Shown: positions 26,992-36,528 of the stretch, piece by piece
Position numbering within the stretch: the stretch's first letter is position 1
Layout: each line of letters starts with the position of its first letter
Assembly (NCBI RefSeq): GCF_002218025.2
Contig: NZ_AP018681.1
Location: 434,001 to 498,000, forward strand
DNA from: Vibrio casei
Lineage (GTDB): Bacteria; Pseudomonadota; Gammaproteobacteria; Enterobacterales; Vibrionaceae
Direction: 5' to 3'
Length of the DNA: 64,000 bases
Translations under genes and position numbers: made by a program
Notes under the pieces: generated by a model
What the model was told of the DNA's origin: nothing
Seen by the model: the letters and a program-made list of their open reading frames with translations, nothing else
Database searches by the model: none

Positions 26992-29361
26992 TTATCGGTT
27001 CTCAAATCGGTTGTAATCGAGAAGACCTGCTTCTATTGGCTGATCTTTTTCATACCATTTGTGTAACTTGTCACTAAATTGCCAGAAATTTTTATCACTA
27101 CGACGAACACCATATTTATTTAGGATAGCAACATAATCATTGTCTTCTTTTATGGTCGATAACCGTTGATAAAAATCGCTGATGTCATTTTCATTAAGGT
27201 ATAGGAAGGCAGAAGGGTAGCTGCCGACGACGCCTTTCACAAACGTAAGGTCATCGTTTTCAGGATCTCGATTACTTTCTTCATCAAACAAGCTTGAAAT
27301 ATTACGATGAGAATTGTTATGAATAATGGTGAAGACTTGTTCTTTACCTGAATGAGTCGTGATCATTACTGTTAGTAGCTGAGGAACCCAGCGCAGCCCA
27401 CTTCCTTTAATGGTGTTAATCTTTTGAAGGGTAGCTTCGTGCTGTGCGGTTAATCCCGTATTTTTTATTTCATAGCGATGCGTGAGCACTGGCGCTAAAC
27501 GTTTTTTGAGCATTTGATAAAGCTCGGTTTGTGGATGACTCGTTTGATATTTGACGTTGGTCGGTTGTTCAAATGGTTTGACATCACGCTGGATAAAAGC
27601 ACTTAATTGAGGTGGAGAGTTTTGGTACCAGCTTTCCATTAAGTGGTGGCGATCCTCGATCGGTAGTAAAGATAAGAAGTTTTCTTCCCCTTCCATTCGT
27701 AGAAAATCCATAAACATACGAGTAATCAGTTGGTGACCAAAGTTGCCATATACATCAAAGCCATCCACTAATAAGTATTGAATACGTTCGAGTAAAGCAT
27801 AGTCCATTATCCATGCGGTTTTAGGTGGGGTACCGACTAAACCTTGTACGACAGAAGCACTGTCAAAGTGGCGAAAAACGGTTAAAGCCGCATTTGGATT
27901 TTTTCCATCGCCATCCCAAACTAAATCGGTGGTTAAGTGTTCGCCGTCCTTAAACCATTCGTTCATTGCCCGAGTCTTGGCTTCAAGATATTGGGCTTGT
28001 TGCTTGGAATAAGACAGCCATTGATACGTCGGAATCAAGTTACTTTCTTTTTCAGAAGGCAAGTGTAGGTTCTCCATTTGGCTGTCATAGAATGTCTTAA
28101 CTTGAGGCGAACTGGATGATTTAGGATCAACAAAAAAGACCCAAAAACGGTCGTTGATAACATTTAAAGCAAGTTGACCACGGCATACCGGACCTTTGAT
28201 AAAACTCATGATGGTATTCTGAGCATTATCCAACATGAATTGATAACGAGCTTCTACCGGTAAGGAAACAAATGCTGTCATAGGATTAGCCGATACTTTT
28301 GGTTTATAGCTGGGTAAAGCATCCACTTGGTAAGTCGGCTGGATGAAAAGATCTCGAATACGTTTCAACTTTTTGCCATTAAAGGCATAGGGTTGGTGTG
28401 TTTTATCCACAATGGTTGCTGGATAAGCGACTAACCGATAATAGACGCGTTCAACTTTTGGATCATCATATGGGCGACGGGTGGCAATTCGCTTCACTGG
28501 CAGCCCCGGTGGCGTCGCAGAGCGTACTAAAGCAAAAAATTGGATTGGGCTGTTAGGTGTTGCTTTTTGAAAATCTGAAAAATAAATATGGGATAAAAAC
28601 AAATGCTCATAAATATATCGACTGGTGAGCTGTTGTTTTAATGAATCATCATTTAAGAATGCTTCCCAGATGTCGACTTGCTTGGTTTGTTGCTTAGAAA
28701 GTGGTTGATGGGCTGTCATTACTGCGCCATCAGACAACCAAGTCATCAGAGTATTATGTTCTTTATTACTTAAAGCGGGCATACCGTAAGGCATTCCCCA
28801 AGTTGGGTAATTGGTTTGATACTGGTCTATATTTTCAATCGTTGGGCATTTTTGTTGACGATTGATTTTAAAATCAAACCCTTCGAGTTGTGTTTGTTCA
28901 GGAAGGGGATGAGCTTTCTTTTGAGTGAGTAAACGTGCCACTAAACCAGCTTCTAGATTGGCTTCAGGAATTTGTGAGCGTTCATTGAGAATTGGGTGAA
29001 ATCCAATCTCTCGCCATTCTTGTGTGGTTTGCGCATCTTCAAATAAACGGGTCGGATTTGACGCTGTTAATCGTGTGCCTTCGTAGACTAAGCTTTTATT
29101 TGCGCCTCTATCGATACCTTCAACCGATGAGAGTTTGAGCTGGCAGGGTGCATCATAACAGGCGTGACAAACCACGCAGCGGTTATCTAAAATGGGTTTT
29201 ATTTCACGCACGAAGCGTTGCGCTGCCTTACTATTGTACTCTGGCGTTCTTGGTTGAACTTGCTGTTTTCCAAAAAGTTGATCGTAATTTATACCGGTGT
29301 AAACGGCACAACCAGAGATGACTGAGATAAAGATCAGAGCGACAAGATGTTTTAATTTCAT
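26992..29361 (-). CDS. cti: Fatty acid cis/trans isomerase (Cti)
   Basis: 789 residues. A lipoprotein-like signal ends at SGCAVYTG. Near residue 60, CVVCHACYDAPCQL is a c-type haem motif (CxxCH), as in Cti. The rest matches the periplasmic Cti domain, with WGMPYGMPALSNKEHNTLMTW and ARYQFMLDNAQNTIMSFIKG. Cti turns cis into trans unsaturated fatty acids in existing phospholipids and so stiffens the membrane under solvent or heat stress. Monocistronic. A near-palindrome, ACTTGGGTGTATACACAAGT, lies 33 bp upstream of the start (29,394-29,413) and could be an operator. I see nothing else in 29,414-29,753. Confidence 0.9.
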   Translation of the reverse strand: MKLKHLVALIFISVISGCAVYTGINYDQLFGKQQVQPRTPEYNSKAAQRFVREIKPILDNRCVVCHACYDAPCQLKLSSVEGIDRGANKSLVYEGTRLTASNPTRLFEDAQTTQEWREIGFHPILNERSQIPEANLEAGLVARLLTQKKAHPLPEQTQLEGFDFKINRQQKCPTIENIDQYQTNYPTWGMPYGMPALSNKEHNTLMTWLSDGAVMTAHQPLSKQQTKQVDIWEAFLNDDSLKQQLTSRYIYEHLFLSHIYFSDFQKATPNSPIQFFALVRSATPPGLPVKRIATRRPYDDPKVERVYYRLVAYPATIVDKTHQPYAFNGKKLKRIRDLFIQPTYQVDALPSYKPKVSANPMTAFVSLPVEARYQFMLDNAQNTIMSFIKGPVCRGQLALNVINDRFWVFFVDPKSSSSPQVKTFYDSQMENLHLPSEKESNLIPTYQWLSYSKQQAQYLEAKTRAMNEWFKDGEHLTTDLVWDGDGKNPNAALTVFRHFDSASVVQGLVGTPPKTAWIMDYALLERIQYLLVDGFDVYGNFGHQLITRMFMDFLRMEGEENFLSLLPIEDRHHLMESWYQNSPPQLSAFIQRDVKPFEQPTNVKYQTSHPQTELYQMLKKRLAPVLTHRYEIKNTGLTAQHEATLQKINTIKGSGLRWVPQLLTVMITTHSGKEQVFTIIHNNSHRNISSLFDEESNRDPENDDLTFVKGVVGSYPSAFLYLNENDISDFYQRLSTIKEDNDYVAILNKYGVRRSDKNFWQFSDKLHKWYEKDQPIEAGLLDYNRFENR

Positions 29362-29753
29362 CCTAAATCCATTTATATTATTTGTAATCAGTTACTTGGG
29401 TGTATACACAAGTGGTATAAAAATATAGATATCAATAAGGATACCAAACACTGGAGTATTTACACAAAATAGCAATGAATGTGGTTTTTTTTAAATACAA
29501 TATTAGCCATACCTATTGATTTGTTGGAGTCATTATACCCATGAATATGTTCGATGATTATTTATAAGTATTTGATTGATTTAAAGCATTAAACGCCAAA
29601 ATGGTTTTTAGTAAACTGAGCGCTATGATAAATTTACGTCAGAATTTTTACGGAGTACTCTTCTGTATTTTCTTTACGTTATACTAAATCAAATAACAAT
29701 AGATAGATCAGTACATCATAAAGATAATAAACCAAACTGAGAGAACATAAATT

Positions 29754-30290
29754 ATGAAAAAGTTGAAAATAGCGATTGTAGCAGCATTAGGTGTGACAAC
29801 ATTGAGTGGTTGCATGGGACAAATGGGCGTAACGGGCCTAGTCACAAAAGGTAACTTAATGGCTGTCGATAACCGCTATGCGCGTGAAGGTCTATTTATT
29901 TTAATGAGCCCAATTTACGGTATTGCTTCTATTGCTGATTTATTTATCTTTAACTCAATCGAGTTTTGGACTGGCAAAAACATCATTACGGGTAAATCGC
30001 CAGCAGTTGTTGATACAAAAATTGATGCTTTATTAAAAGTAAATGATAAAGTCGACGGTTCTTTAACAACAGCACCTGTTCAGGCGAACAATGCTCAAGT
30101 TGAAAATACGACTATTCAACAAATTGACGATAACACTCTTGAAATGAACATTTCTTACGTCAATGGTACACAAAAGACACTTCGTGGTGTTAAAACAGGC
30201 GATGCTGTTGAGTTCTATTCTGATAACCAACTGGTTACGACTGTGAAAATCCAAGAATTAGAAAACTACGTTACTGCTGCCCAGCTTTAA
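29754..30290 (+). CDS. DUF3332 family lipoprotein
   Basis: 178 residues. The N-terminus MKKLKIAIVAALGVTTLSGC is a lipobox signal (LSGC). GNLMAVDNRYAREGLFILMSP and IYGIASIADLFIFNSIEFWTGKN match the DUF3332 family, which is common in gammaproteobacteria and of unknown function. A hydrophobic patch at ~45-70 may insert in or lie on the membrane. It has a GAGAG-type SD and a strong terminator, so it is a single-gene unit. Confidence 0.8.
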   Translation: MKKLKIAIVAALGVTTLSGCMGQMGVTGLVTKGNLMAVDNRYAREGLFILMSPIYGIASIADLFIFNSIEFWTGKNIITGKSPAVVDTKIDALLKVNDKVDGSLTTAPVQANNAQVENTTIQQIDDNTLEMNISYVNGTQKTLRGVKTGDAVEFYSDNQLVTTVKIQELENYVTAAQL

Positions 30291-30354
30291 TGTATTTGCA
30301 CTTAATTTACTAAGTAAAGTATAAGTAAATTAATGTAGGTAATGTTGGTATTGA

Positions 30355-30392
30355 AACAGAGTGAACTGAAAAGTTTACTCTGTTTTTTATGT
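30355..30392 (+). terminator. Terminator of the DUF3332 gene
   Basis: AACAGAGT-N-AACT pairs with AGTT-N-ACTCTGTT and is followed by TTTT. The rest of 30,291-30,639 shows no further gene. Confidence 0.8.
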
Positions 30393-30639
30393 TAGATTTT
30401 TAAGTGTCAAATTAATGTACATAAGCAACGCCAAGATGAGAGTTTTGAACCTTAAAGTCATTTGATATAGGCATCCTCTTCTTTATATTCGCTTTATTTC
30501 ATTCACTAAAATCAATCTGAATTACGGTTAACCCCGTCACATCTTTTGAGGTTTACGACTTAAGTTCTACAGTTATTCACATCTAAAGACTGCATATTAA
30601 GCATGTGGGATGGTTTTGCTTCGTGTGATTGGGGAAAAT

Positions 30640-30876
30640 ATGTTTGAAACAATGGTTATGGTTGTTGAAAAAAGTATCTTAGTGATAGGCATTGCCTTGA
30701 TTTTGATGAGTTTGTATCAATATGGTAAGCGTAGCCAAGATTGGAAAGGTGTCGTAACCGTATTTTACAAGAGAGTTGAAATGACTGTACAGGAGTTTAA
30801 GTTTTATAAATTAGGTGTCAGTTTGGTGATATTTGCAGTGATATTAAGAATTGTAATTTTAATATTCTGGCCATAA
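30640..30876 (+). CDS. Small two-segment membrane protein, function unknown
   Basis: 78 residues from ATG 30640 (SD GGGGA); an ATG at 30610 in the same frame is less likely. Two hydrophobic segments, ILVIGIALILMSLYQ near the N-terminus and LVIFAVILRIVILIFWP at the C-terminus, flank a basic amphipathic middle. No family is recognised. It lies alone between two terminators. Confidence 0.55.
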   Translation: MFETMVMVVEKSILVIGIALILMSLYQYGKRSQDWKGVVTVFYKRVEMTVQEFKFYKLGVSLVIFAVILRIVILIFWP

Positions 30877-31029
30877 AAAGTCGCATTAACATAAACTCTT
30901 TAATTATCAGAATCTTAAGATTGAATTCTATTGACTTTATAGTCAGTTTTTAAATGGAAGCTGACATAAAGTACCATAAAAAAAATTAAAATATCAGACT
31001 AGTAAGAAAAAAATCACAACCTATAATGC

Positions 31030-31065
31030 TGAAAACCGGAGCGTCTGCCAACGCTCCGGTTTTTT
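31030..31065 (+). terminator. Strong hairpin terminator before guaC
   Basis: AAAACCGGAGCGT pairs with ACGCTCCGGTTTT around a six-base loop and is followed by a T run. It may end the upstream small gene. A TATAAT at 31,022-31,027 lies directly before it, so it could instead be a leader attenuator of guaC; no good -35 supports that reading. Confidence 0.75.
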
Positions 31066-31178
31066 GTGTCCGAAATATAGATGAACACTTCTGCCAAAGT
31101 ATTCATCTCGCATGCAGCAGATACATGTTTGCAGCGTCAAGGACGCATACATTTTATGTAATAAAGGAAATTTGCACT

Positions 31179-32222
31179 ATGCGTATCGAACAAGAACTTA
31201 AGTTAGGCTTTAAAGATGTATTATTCCGCCCGAAGCGTTCTACATTAAAAAGTCGTTCTCAAGTAAATTTAACCCGCGATTTTACGTTTAAGCATAGCGG
31301 ACGTCAATGGTCTGGTGTACCTGTTATTGCCGCTAATATGGATTCTGTTGGTAGTTTCAATATGGCAAAAGCGTTAGCAGAACATGGTGTAATGACGGCG
31401 ATTCATAAACACTACACCGTTGAAGATTGGAAAGGTTTTATTGAATCAAATGAAGCAAATGTTCTAAACAATGCAATGGTATCGACTGGTACTTCAGAAG
31501 CTGATTTCCAAAAGACCAAAGATATTATGGCAATGAGCGATGATTTGATCTTTATCTGTATCGATATAGCTAATGGCTATTCTGAGCATTTAGTGGATTA
31601 TGTGACTAAAGTGCGTGCAGAATTCCCGGACAAAGTGATCAGTGCTGGTAACGTGGTTACGGGCGATATGGTTGAAGAACTTATCCTAGCGGGTGCCGAT
31701 ATCGTTAAAGTCGGTATTGGTCCAGGTTCAGTGTGTACAACTCGTGTTAAAACTGGTGTCGGTTATCCTCAACTTTCTGCCATTATTGAATGTGCGGATG
31801 CCGCTCACGGTCTAGGTGGCATGATCATCGGTGACGGTGGCTGTACTTGTGCGGGTGACGTATCGAAAGCCTTTGGTGGCGGTGCCGATTTCGTGATGCT
31901 TGGTGGTATGCTAGCTGGTCACGAAGAATCAGGTGGCGAGCGCATTGAACAAGATGGTAAATCATTCATGAAATTCTACGGCATGAGTAGCCAGTCTGCG
32001 ATGAAGAAGCATTCAGGTGGTGTGGCGAAGTATCGTGCGGCGGAAGGGAAAACAGTGCTGATTCCATTTCGTGGAACCGTGCATGAAACCATTAACGATA
32101 TTCTTGGTGGCGTGCGCTCAACCTGTACGTACGTTGGCGCGGCGAAGCTTAAAGAGTTAACCAAACGCACCACGTTCATCCGTGTGCAAGAACAAGAAAA
32201 CAACGTTTACGGACGTGAATAA
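31179..32222 (+). CDS. guaC: GMP reductase
   Basis: 347 residues from ATG 31179 (SD AAAGGAA), the E. coli GuaC length; the longer open frame from 31,026 runs through the hairpin and is not coding. The catalytic loop [20 protein letters not shown] contains the nucleophile Cys. [27 protein letters not shown] is the phosphate-binding site. It reduces GMP to IMP with NADPH. Its last codons contain the protospacer for the CAST private guide (32,163-32,194, PAM CC at 32,161-32,162), and the transposon end begins 24 bp after the stop. The gene itself is intact. Confidence 0.97.
   Translation: MRIEQELKLGFKDVLFRPKRSTLKSRSQVNLTRDFTFKHSGRQWSGVPVIAANMDSVGSFNMAKALAEHGVMTAIHKHYTVEDWKGFIESNEANVLNNAMVSTGTSEADFQKTKDIMAMSDDLIFICIDIANGYSEHLVDYVTKVRAEFPDKVISAGNVVTGDMVEELILAGADIVKVGIGPGSVCTTRVKTGVGYPQLSAIIECADAAHGLGGMIIGDGGCTCAGDVSKAFGGGADFVMLGGMLAGHEESGGERIEQDGKSFMKFYGMSSQSAMKKHSGGVAKYRAAEGKTVLIPFRGTVHETINDILGGVRSTCTYVGAAKLKELTKRTTFIRVQEQENNVYGRE
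32163..32194 (+). other. Protospacer (attachment target) of the CAST private guide in guaC
   Basis: 32 bp starting exactly on a guaC codon and encoding [10 protein letters not shown]. It is preceded by CC, a permitted I-F PAM. It matches the private spacer at 38,595-38,626 in 26 of 32 positions. Its 3' edge is 51 bp from the first transposon base, the expected distance for I-F3 insertion. Confidence 0.9.
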
Positions 32223-32245
32223 ATTGCTAGTTTAACCTTTAAATG

Positions 32246-32314
32246 TGTTGATACAACCATAAATTGATATTTACAACCATATATTGATATTTCGTACAAC
32301 CATAATTTGATATT
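32246..32314 (+). repeat. CAST right end with three TnsB-binding repeats
   Basis: The terminus TGTTGATACAACC is followed by three copies of ACAACCAT-N3-TTGATATT, starting at 32,253, 32,273 and 32,296. The TGTTGATAC start and the ACAACCATA..TTGAT repeat unit match the known ends of guaC-type I-F3 elements. Confidence 0.9.
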
Positions 32315-32371
32315 GCCTCTTCATGGTCTAAGCTTACGTAAGTTTACGACAAAATCGTGAAGAGGCAATAT
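32310..32371 (+). promoter_or_regulatory. 14-bp inverted repeat in the tnsA leader
   Basis: ATATTGCCTCTTCA at 32,310-32,323 is the exact reverse complement of 32,358-32,371, which ends one base before the tnsA ATG. The 34-nt loop contains a second palindrome, CTTACGTAAG (32,332-32,341). In RNA the outer stem would cover the purine-rich AGAGG before tnsA, a possible translational brake. In DNA it could be an operator. Confidence 0.6.
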
Positions 32372-32372
32372 T

Positions 32373-32870
32373 ATGTCTGATCTACTTTCCCCTTCTACAG
32401 CCATCCTGGTTGCACTAGAAAATGCATTTTCTACGCCTGCTCGAAACTTAACTAAGTCACGCGGGAAAAATATACACCGATACGTCAGTGCTAAAATGGG
32501 AAAAAGAGTTACAGTAGAATCTTTTTTAGAATGTGCTGCCTGTTATCATTTTGATTTTGAGTCCAGCATCTTTCGCTTCTGTTCTCAGCCGATAAGATTT
32601 TCATACTGTTTAAATGGTAAGACCCATACCTATGTTCCAGACTTTCTAGTTCAATTTGATACCGGTGAATTTAAGCTGTACGAAGTAAAGTCCGATATGG
32701 AAAGCTCAAAAGACGAATTTCAATGTGAATGGGAGGCAAAAGTACAAAGCGCCTTTGAGTTAGGTTTGGAGCTAGAGCTGGTTACAGAGGGAGAAATACT
32801 GGATGAGGTCATATTTAGCAACCTTAAGCTTTTGCATCGATATGCTTCAAGAGATAACTTGAATCACTTT
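32373..32870 (+). pseudogene. tnsA: tnsA, N-terminal part (interrupted by an IS)
   Basis: 166 codons of the TnsA endonuclease. The frame stays open to a stop at 32,888 inside the inserted IS. Catalytic residues of the restriction-like fold are present: Glu in VESFLECAACYHF, Asp in YVPDFLVQFD and Lys in YEVKSDME. With TnsB, TnsA cuts the 5' strands at the transposon ends, giving cut-and-paste rather than cointegrate products. Removing 32,871-34,514 and one CTTT duplication joins this part in frame to the C-terminal part, giving 229 codons, close to Tn6677 TnsA. The split product lacks the C-terminal domain that contacts TnsC and DNA. Confidence 0.88.
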
Positions 32871-32935
32871 CCCTCTCTGTCAGACTAGTTGTCGCGCTTA
32901 ATATTCAACCATTAAACAGAGGGCGTGGAGTAACA

Positions 32936-33433
32936 ATGAAACATTATTCAGCGCAAAGCAAAGAGTCGGCTCTTCAGAAGATGATGCCTCCAAATAATAT
33001 AGCAATAGCCCAATTATCAATCGAGATGGGGATTGGTGAATCAACCTTGTATAATTGGCGAAAACAAGCAATTGATAAGGGGCATTTAGTGCCAGGTGAT
33101 GGAAAGAATGCTGAGCAGTGGTCATCAGCAAATAAATTCTCAGTCGTGTTGGAAACAGCCTCTTTAAATCAAGCTGAGTTAGCGGAATATTGCCGAGGCA
33201 AAGGTCTTTATGTGGAACAAGTATCGGCTTGGCGAAATGCGTGTATAGATGCAAACGCTAACGTTAAAGAGCAAGAAAAAGCCTTCTCCACCGAAACAAA
33301 GAAAGATAAAAAACAGATCAATCAATTAGAAAAGGAGCTACGTCGAAAAGATAAGGCACTCGCTGAAACCGCAGCACTATTGGTGTTAAGAAAAAAAGCA
33401 AATGCGATCTGGGGGGAAGCCGAGGACGAATGA
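32936..33433 (+). CDS. IS3-like transposase, OrfA (HTH subunit)
   Basis: 165 residues. An N-terminal HTH (IAIAQLSIEMGIGESTLYNWRK) is followed by a second HTH-like stretch (LNQAELAEYCRGKGLYVEQV). A coiled-coil leucine-rich C-terminus reads KKDKKQINQLEKELRRKDKA and ends in LRKKANAIWGEAEDE. It should bind the IS ends. It overlaps orfB by 4 bp, consistent with coupled translation. Confidence 0.85.
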   Translation: MKHYSAQSKESALQKMMPPNNIAIAQLSIEMGIGESTLYNWRKQAIDKGHLVPGDGKNAEQWSSANKFSVVLETASLNQAELAEYCRGKGLYVEQVSAWRNACIDANANVKEQEKAFSTETKKDKKQINQLEKELRRKDKALAETAALLVLRKKANAIWGEAEDE

Positions 33434-34479
33434 TCCTCGACTCAGCTCGCATTCAAGCAGTTAAACTAGTTAATGAAGCTGTGAGTTCTGGTGCGCCAAA
33501 GTTTAAAGCTTGCCGTGAACTTGGGATCAGTGTCCGGACGTATCAACGTTGGACTGTTGACGGGAACATAAAAACAGATGGTAGACCAATATCTCAGCGC
33601 CCTGAGCCAAAAAATAAGCTATCAAAAGCAGAGAGAGATAACATATTAGCCATCGTTAATAGCGATGATTTTAAGAGCTTACCACCAAGCCAAATCGTCC
33701 CTACATTAGCAGATGAGGGTATTTATCTTGCTTCTGAATCAACATATTATCGTGTTCTTCATGAAGAAAAACAGCAAAACGCTCGCGGACGTAGTCAGAT
33801 AAAAGAGAGAAAAGTACCGACGACACACTGTGCTACAGGGCCAAACCAAGTGTGGTGTTGGGATATTACTTGGTTACCAGGCCCCGCTAAAGGGCTGCAT
33901 TTTTATTTATATTTGATACTCGATATATTTAGTCGAAAGATTGTTGGATGGGAAATTCATGATGACGAATCAGCAGAAAATGCATCAATATTAATTAAGA
34001 AAGCTCATTTAAAAGAAGGAGTTAAAGATAATCCTCTGGTACTGCATTCGGATAATGGAAGCCCAATGAAAGGCTCATCAATGCTTGAAACACTTTATAG
34101 TTTAGGTGTCGTGTCGTCTTTTAATCGTCCTAGGGTGAGCAATGATAATGCTTATGCTGAGTCGATATTTAAAACGTGTAAATATCGCCCTGACTATCCG
34201 TATAAAGGGTTTTCAACAATTGATGAGGCGCGTAGTTGGGTGTTGAAATTTAGCCACTGGTATAATTTTAACCACAAACATAGTGGCATCAAATACGTCA
34301 GCCCACATCAAAGGCATTCAGGATTAGCGGGTGACATATTGGCTAATAGAAAAGAAGTTTATCAAGGTGCTAAAGATGCTCACCCTGAGCGCTGGAGCGG
34401 TAATATCCGTAATTGGGATTTACCAAAAGAAGTGTACTTAAACCCTGAACAAAATAGTGTCAAGGCTGAGAGTGCATAA
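33430..34479 (+). CDS. IS3-like transposase, OrfB (DDE integrase domain)
   Basis: 349 residues. HTH-like region at ~20-40 (FKACRELGISVRTYQRW), then an rve/DDE domain. Asp lies in VWCWDITWLPG, Asp in LVLHSDNGSPMKGS and Glu in SNDNAYAESIFKTCKY. The frame is complete and intact, so this copy may be active. It ends 35 bp before the IS terminus. Confidence 0.9.
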   Translation: MILDSARIQAVKLVNEAVSSGAPKFKACRELGISVRTYQRWTVDGNIKTDGRPISQRPEPKNKLSKAERDNILAIVNSDDFKSLPPSQIVPTLADEGIYLASESTYYRVLHEEKQQNARGRSQIKERKVPTTHCATGPNQVWCWDITWLPGPAKGLHFYLYLILDIFSRKIVGWEIHDDESAENASILIKKAHLKEGVKDNPLVLHSDNGSPMKGSSMLETLYSLGVVSSFNRPRVSNDNAYAESIFKTCKYRPDYPYKGFSTIDEARSWVLKFSHWYNFNHKHSGIKYVSPHQRHSGLAGDILANRKEVYQGAKDAHPERWSGNIRNWDLPKEVYLNPEQNSVKAESA

Positions 34480-34514
34480 CGTAGTGATCGCGACAACTAG
34501 TTTGACAAACACCG

Positions 34515-34710
34515 CTTTCATCAAACTCTTCTTACTACCCTCAAATTGAATGGTACCCAAACCGCAAAGAGTTTAGGACACCACCTTGGCTTAAATGAAA
34601 AAAAAATATTACCATTTCTATGTGATCTGCTCTCTCGAAACATACTCCAAACAAGCTTAGAGACGCCTCTATCACTCGAATCTGAATTTGAATTGGGTTG
34701 TTATGCCTAA
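34515..34710 (+). pseudogene. tnsA: tnsA, C-terminal part (separated by an IS)
   Basis: Continues the tnsA frame after the CTTT duplication with HQTLLTTLKLNGTQTAKSLG and DLLSRNILQTSLETPLSLES, ending FELGCYA and TAA at 34,708. This is the winged-helix C-terminal domain of TnsA. It has no start of its own except internal codons. The tnsB ATG (34,703) overlaps its stop by a few bases, as in intact tnsAB. Confidence 0.85.
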
Positions 34711-36517
34711 GAAATCATTTTCGAGTTTTCATCGGAAGTCAGCACTTCAGCAAGAAAAAGTTGAACTGAATGATAGAGGTTTTGATACCAACGTTGATAT
34801 AGAAGAAGCAACATATCAAGATATATCTGCATTTCCTGACAATATAGTCACTCAGATTACTTTTCGTCTAAGTATCCTTCGTTATTTAGCCAGTAAGTGT
34901 GAACAAATCATTCCAAAGACTATCGAACCGCATCGCGTTGCACTACAGCGCTTGCATGACAGGAAGATTCCAAGTGCGATATCAATATACCGTTGGTGGT
35001 TAGTTTTCAGAGCGTCTGATTGTAATCCAGTTAGCTTAGCTCCCAAGAATAAAGATAAAGGTAACAGTAAAGCCAAAGTGCCAACATTCGTTGATGCGTT
35101 AATGGAACAAGCTGTAGAAGGAGTTATCTCTGGGCGAAAAGTGCGAATAAGAAGCGCCTACAAGCGTGTGCGAAGGAAATTACGTCAGCATAATTTGAGC
35201 AATGGTACGAAGTACACATATCCAACTTATGAATCCCTTCGGAAGCGAGTTAATAAGAAAACTCCATTCGAACGATTGGCAGCAAAAAAAGGGGTGCGAG
35301 TTGCGAAAAGAGAATTCCGCCGGATGGGGAAGAAAATATTAACCTCAGCGGTGCTAGAACGAGTGGAAATAGACCATACAGTGGTTGATTTGTTTGCGGT
35401 ACACCCAGTGTATCGAATTGTTGTCGGACGACCTTGGCTTACGCAATTGGTGGATTGTTATAGTAAAGCTGTTGTTGGTTTTTATTTAGGTTTTGAACCT
35501 CCAAGTTATGTATCGGTGTCGCTAGCTCTCAAAAATGCAATACAACGTAAAGATGACTTCTTGTCTTCATACGAATCAGTTGAAAATGAATGGTTGTGTT
35601 ATGGGATCCCTGACTTAATCGTCACTGATAATGGTAAAGAGTTTCTGTCAAAGGCCTTTGATAAAGCATGTGAATCATTGTTGATCAATGTACATCAAAA
35701 CAAAGTCGAAACGCCAGACAACAAACCGCATATTGAACGTAACTACGGCACTATCAATACTTCCTTGTTAGATGATCTTCCAGGGAAAGCTTTCAGTAAG
35801 TACCTTCAAAGAGAAGGTTATGATCCATTGAGAGAAGCCACTCTTACACTAGATGAAATTAAGGAAATTTACTTGATCTGGTTAGTCGATATTTATCATA
35901 CAAAACCTAACCAAAGAGGTACTAATTGTCCGAATGTAGCATGGAGAAGGGGGTGCCAAGAATGGGAACCTGAAGAGTTTACTGGGACTAAAGAAGAGTT
36001 GGACTTCAAATTCGCGATTGTAGACCATAAGCAACTTACTAAAGTTGGAATCACGGTCTATAAAGGCCTCGAATATAGCAGTGTTCGATTAGCTGAATAT
36101 CGGGGTAAAAAAGGCAATCATAAAGTTCAGTTCAAATATAACCCGGAATGTATGGCGGTTATTTGGGTATTGGATCAAGACGAAAATGAATATTTCATCG
36201 TCCCTGCTATTGATTATGAGTACGCAAGCGGAGTTTCACTCTGGCTGCACAAGTATAATATGAAGCATCAAGCAGAATTAAATTCAGCAGATTATGATGA
36301 AGAGAAAGAAATTGATGCAGAGATGAAAATTGAAAAAATTGCTGAACAATCAATTTTTAAGACCAAAAAAACCACAGCTCGGAGACGCGGAGCAAGATAT
36401 CAAGAGAACAGATCTAGGGCAAAAACCATTAGCGAAACAAAGCCTATGCCTGATAAAAAATGTGAAGAAAGTGACGTCATTGTTGATGATGGAGATTGGG
36501 ATATTGATTATGTTTGA
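34703..36517 (+). CDS. tnsB: TnsB DDE transposase of the CAST
   Basis: 604 residues from ATG 34703 (MPKKSFSSFHRKSAL); a TTG five codons earlier is less likely. HTH-containing DNA-binding domains occupy the first ~200 residues. The rve core carries Asp in VEIDHTVVDLF, Asp in LIVTDNGKEF and Glu in KPHIERNYGTIN, so the DDE triad is complete. A Mu-C-like beta barrel and a charged, TnsC-binding tail end the protein. TnsB binds the ACAACCAT repeats at the ends and cuts and joins the 3' strands. With tnsA broken, any movement would be expected to be replicative. The frame is intact. Confidence 0.93.
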   Translation: MPKKSFSSFHRKSALQQEKVELNDRGFDTNVDIEEATYQDISAFPDNIVTQITFRLSILRYLASKCEQIIPKTIEPHRVALQRLHDRKIPSAISIYRWWLVFRASDCNPVSLAPKNKDKGNSKAKVPTFVDALMEQAVEGVISGRKVRIRSAYKRVRRKLRQHNLSNGTKYTYPTYESLRKRVNKKTPFERLAAKKGVRVAKREFRRMGKKILTSAVLERVEIDHTVVDLFAVHPVYRIVVGRPWLTQLVDCYSKAVVGFYLGFEPPSYVSVSLALKNAIQRKDDFLSSYESVENEWLCYGIPDLIVTDNGKEFLSKAFDKACESLLINVHQNKVETPDNKPHIERNYGTINTSLLDDLPGKAFSKYLQREGYDPLREATLTLDEIKEIYLIWLVDIYHTKPNQRGTNCPNVAWRRGCQEWEPEEFTGTKEELDFKFAIVDHKQLTKVGITVYKGLEYSSVRLAEYRGKKGNHKVQFKYNPECMAVIWVLDQDENEYFIVPAIDYEYASGVSLWLHKYNMKHQAELNSADYDEEKEIDAEMKIEKIAEQSIFKTKKTTARRRGARYQENRSRAKTISETKPMPDKKCEESDVIVDDGDWDIDYV

Positions 36518-36528
36518 GGGTTTCTTCG

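Larger units (their letters stand above)
32871..34514 (+). mobile_element. IS3-like insertion sequence inside tnsA
   Basis: 1,644 bp flanked by a 4-bp duplication CTTT (32,867-32,870 and 34,515-34,518). The imperfect terminal inverted repeats share TGTCA and ACTAGTTGTCGCG. Excising it with one CTTT restores the tnsA frame exactly, which fixes the boundaries. It carries two genes with a 4-bp ATGA overlap. The DDE protein is IS3-like, but the first ORF and the coupling by overlap, without an obvious -1 slippery site, are not the textbook IS3 plan. Confidence 0.85.

Noticed and set aside
31026..31178. N-terminal extension of guaC
   Set aside because: The extra codons cross a strong terminator hairpin. 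ATG 31179 gives the normal GuaC length and has an SD.
32882..34502. ACTAGT as the target duplication of the IS in tnsA
   Set aside because: The palindromic ACTAGT belongs to the inverted repeats. Using it leaves an in-frame stop in tnsA, whereas CTTT further out restores the frame.
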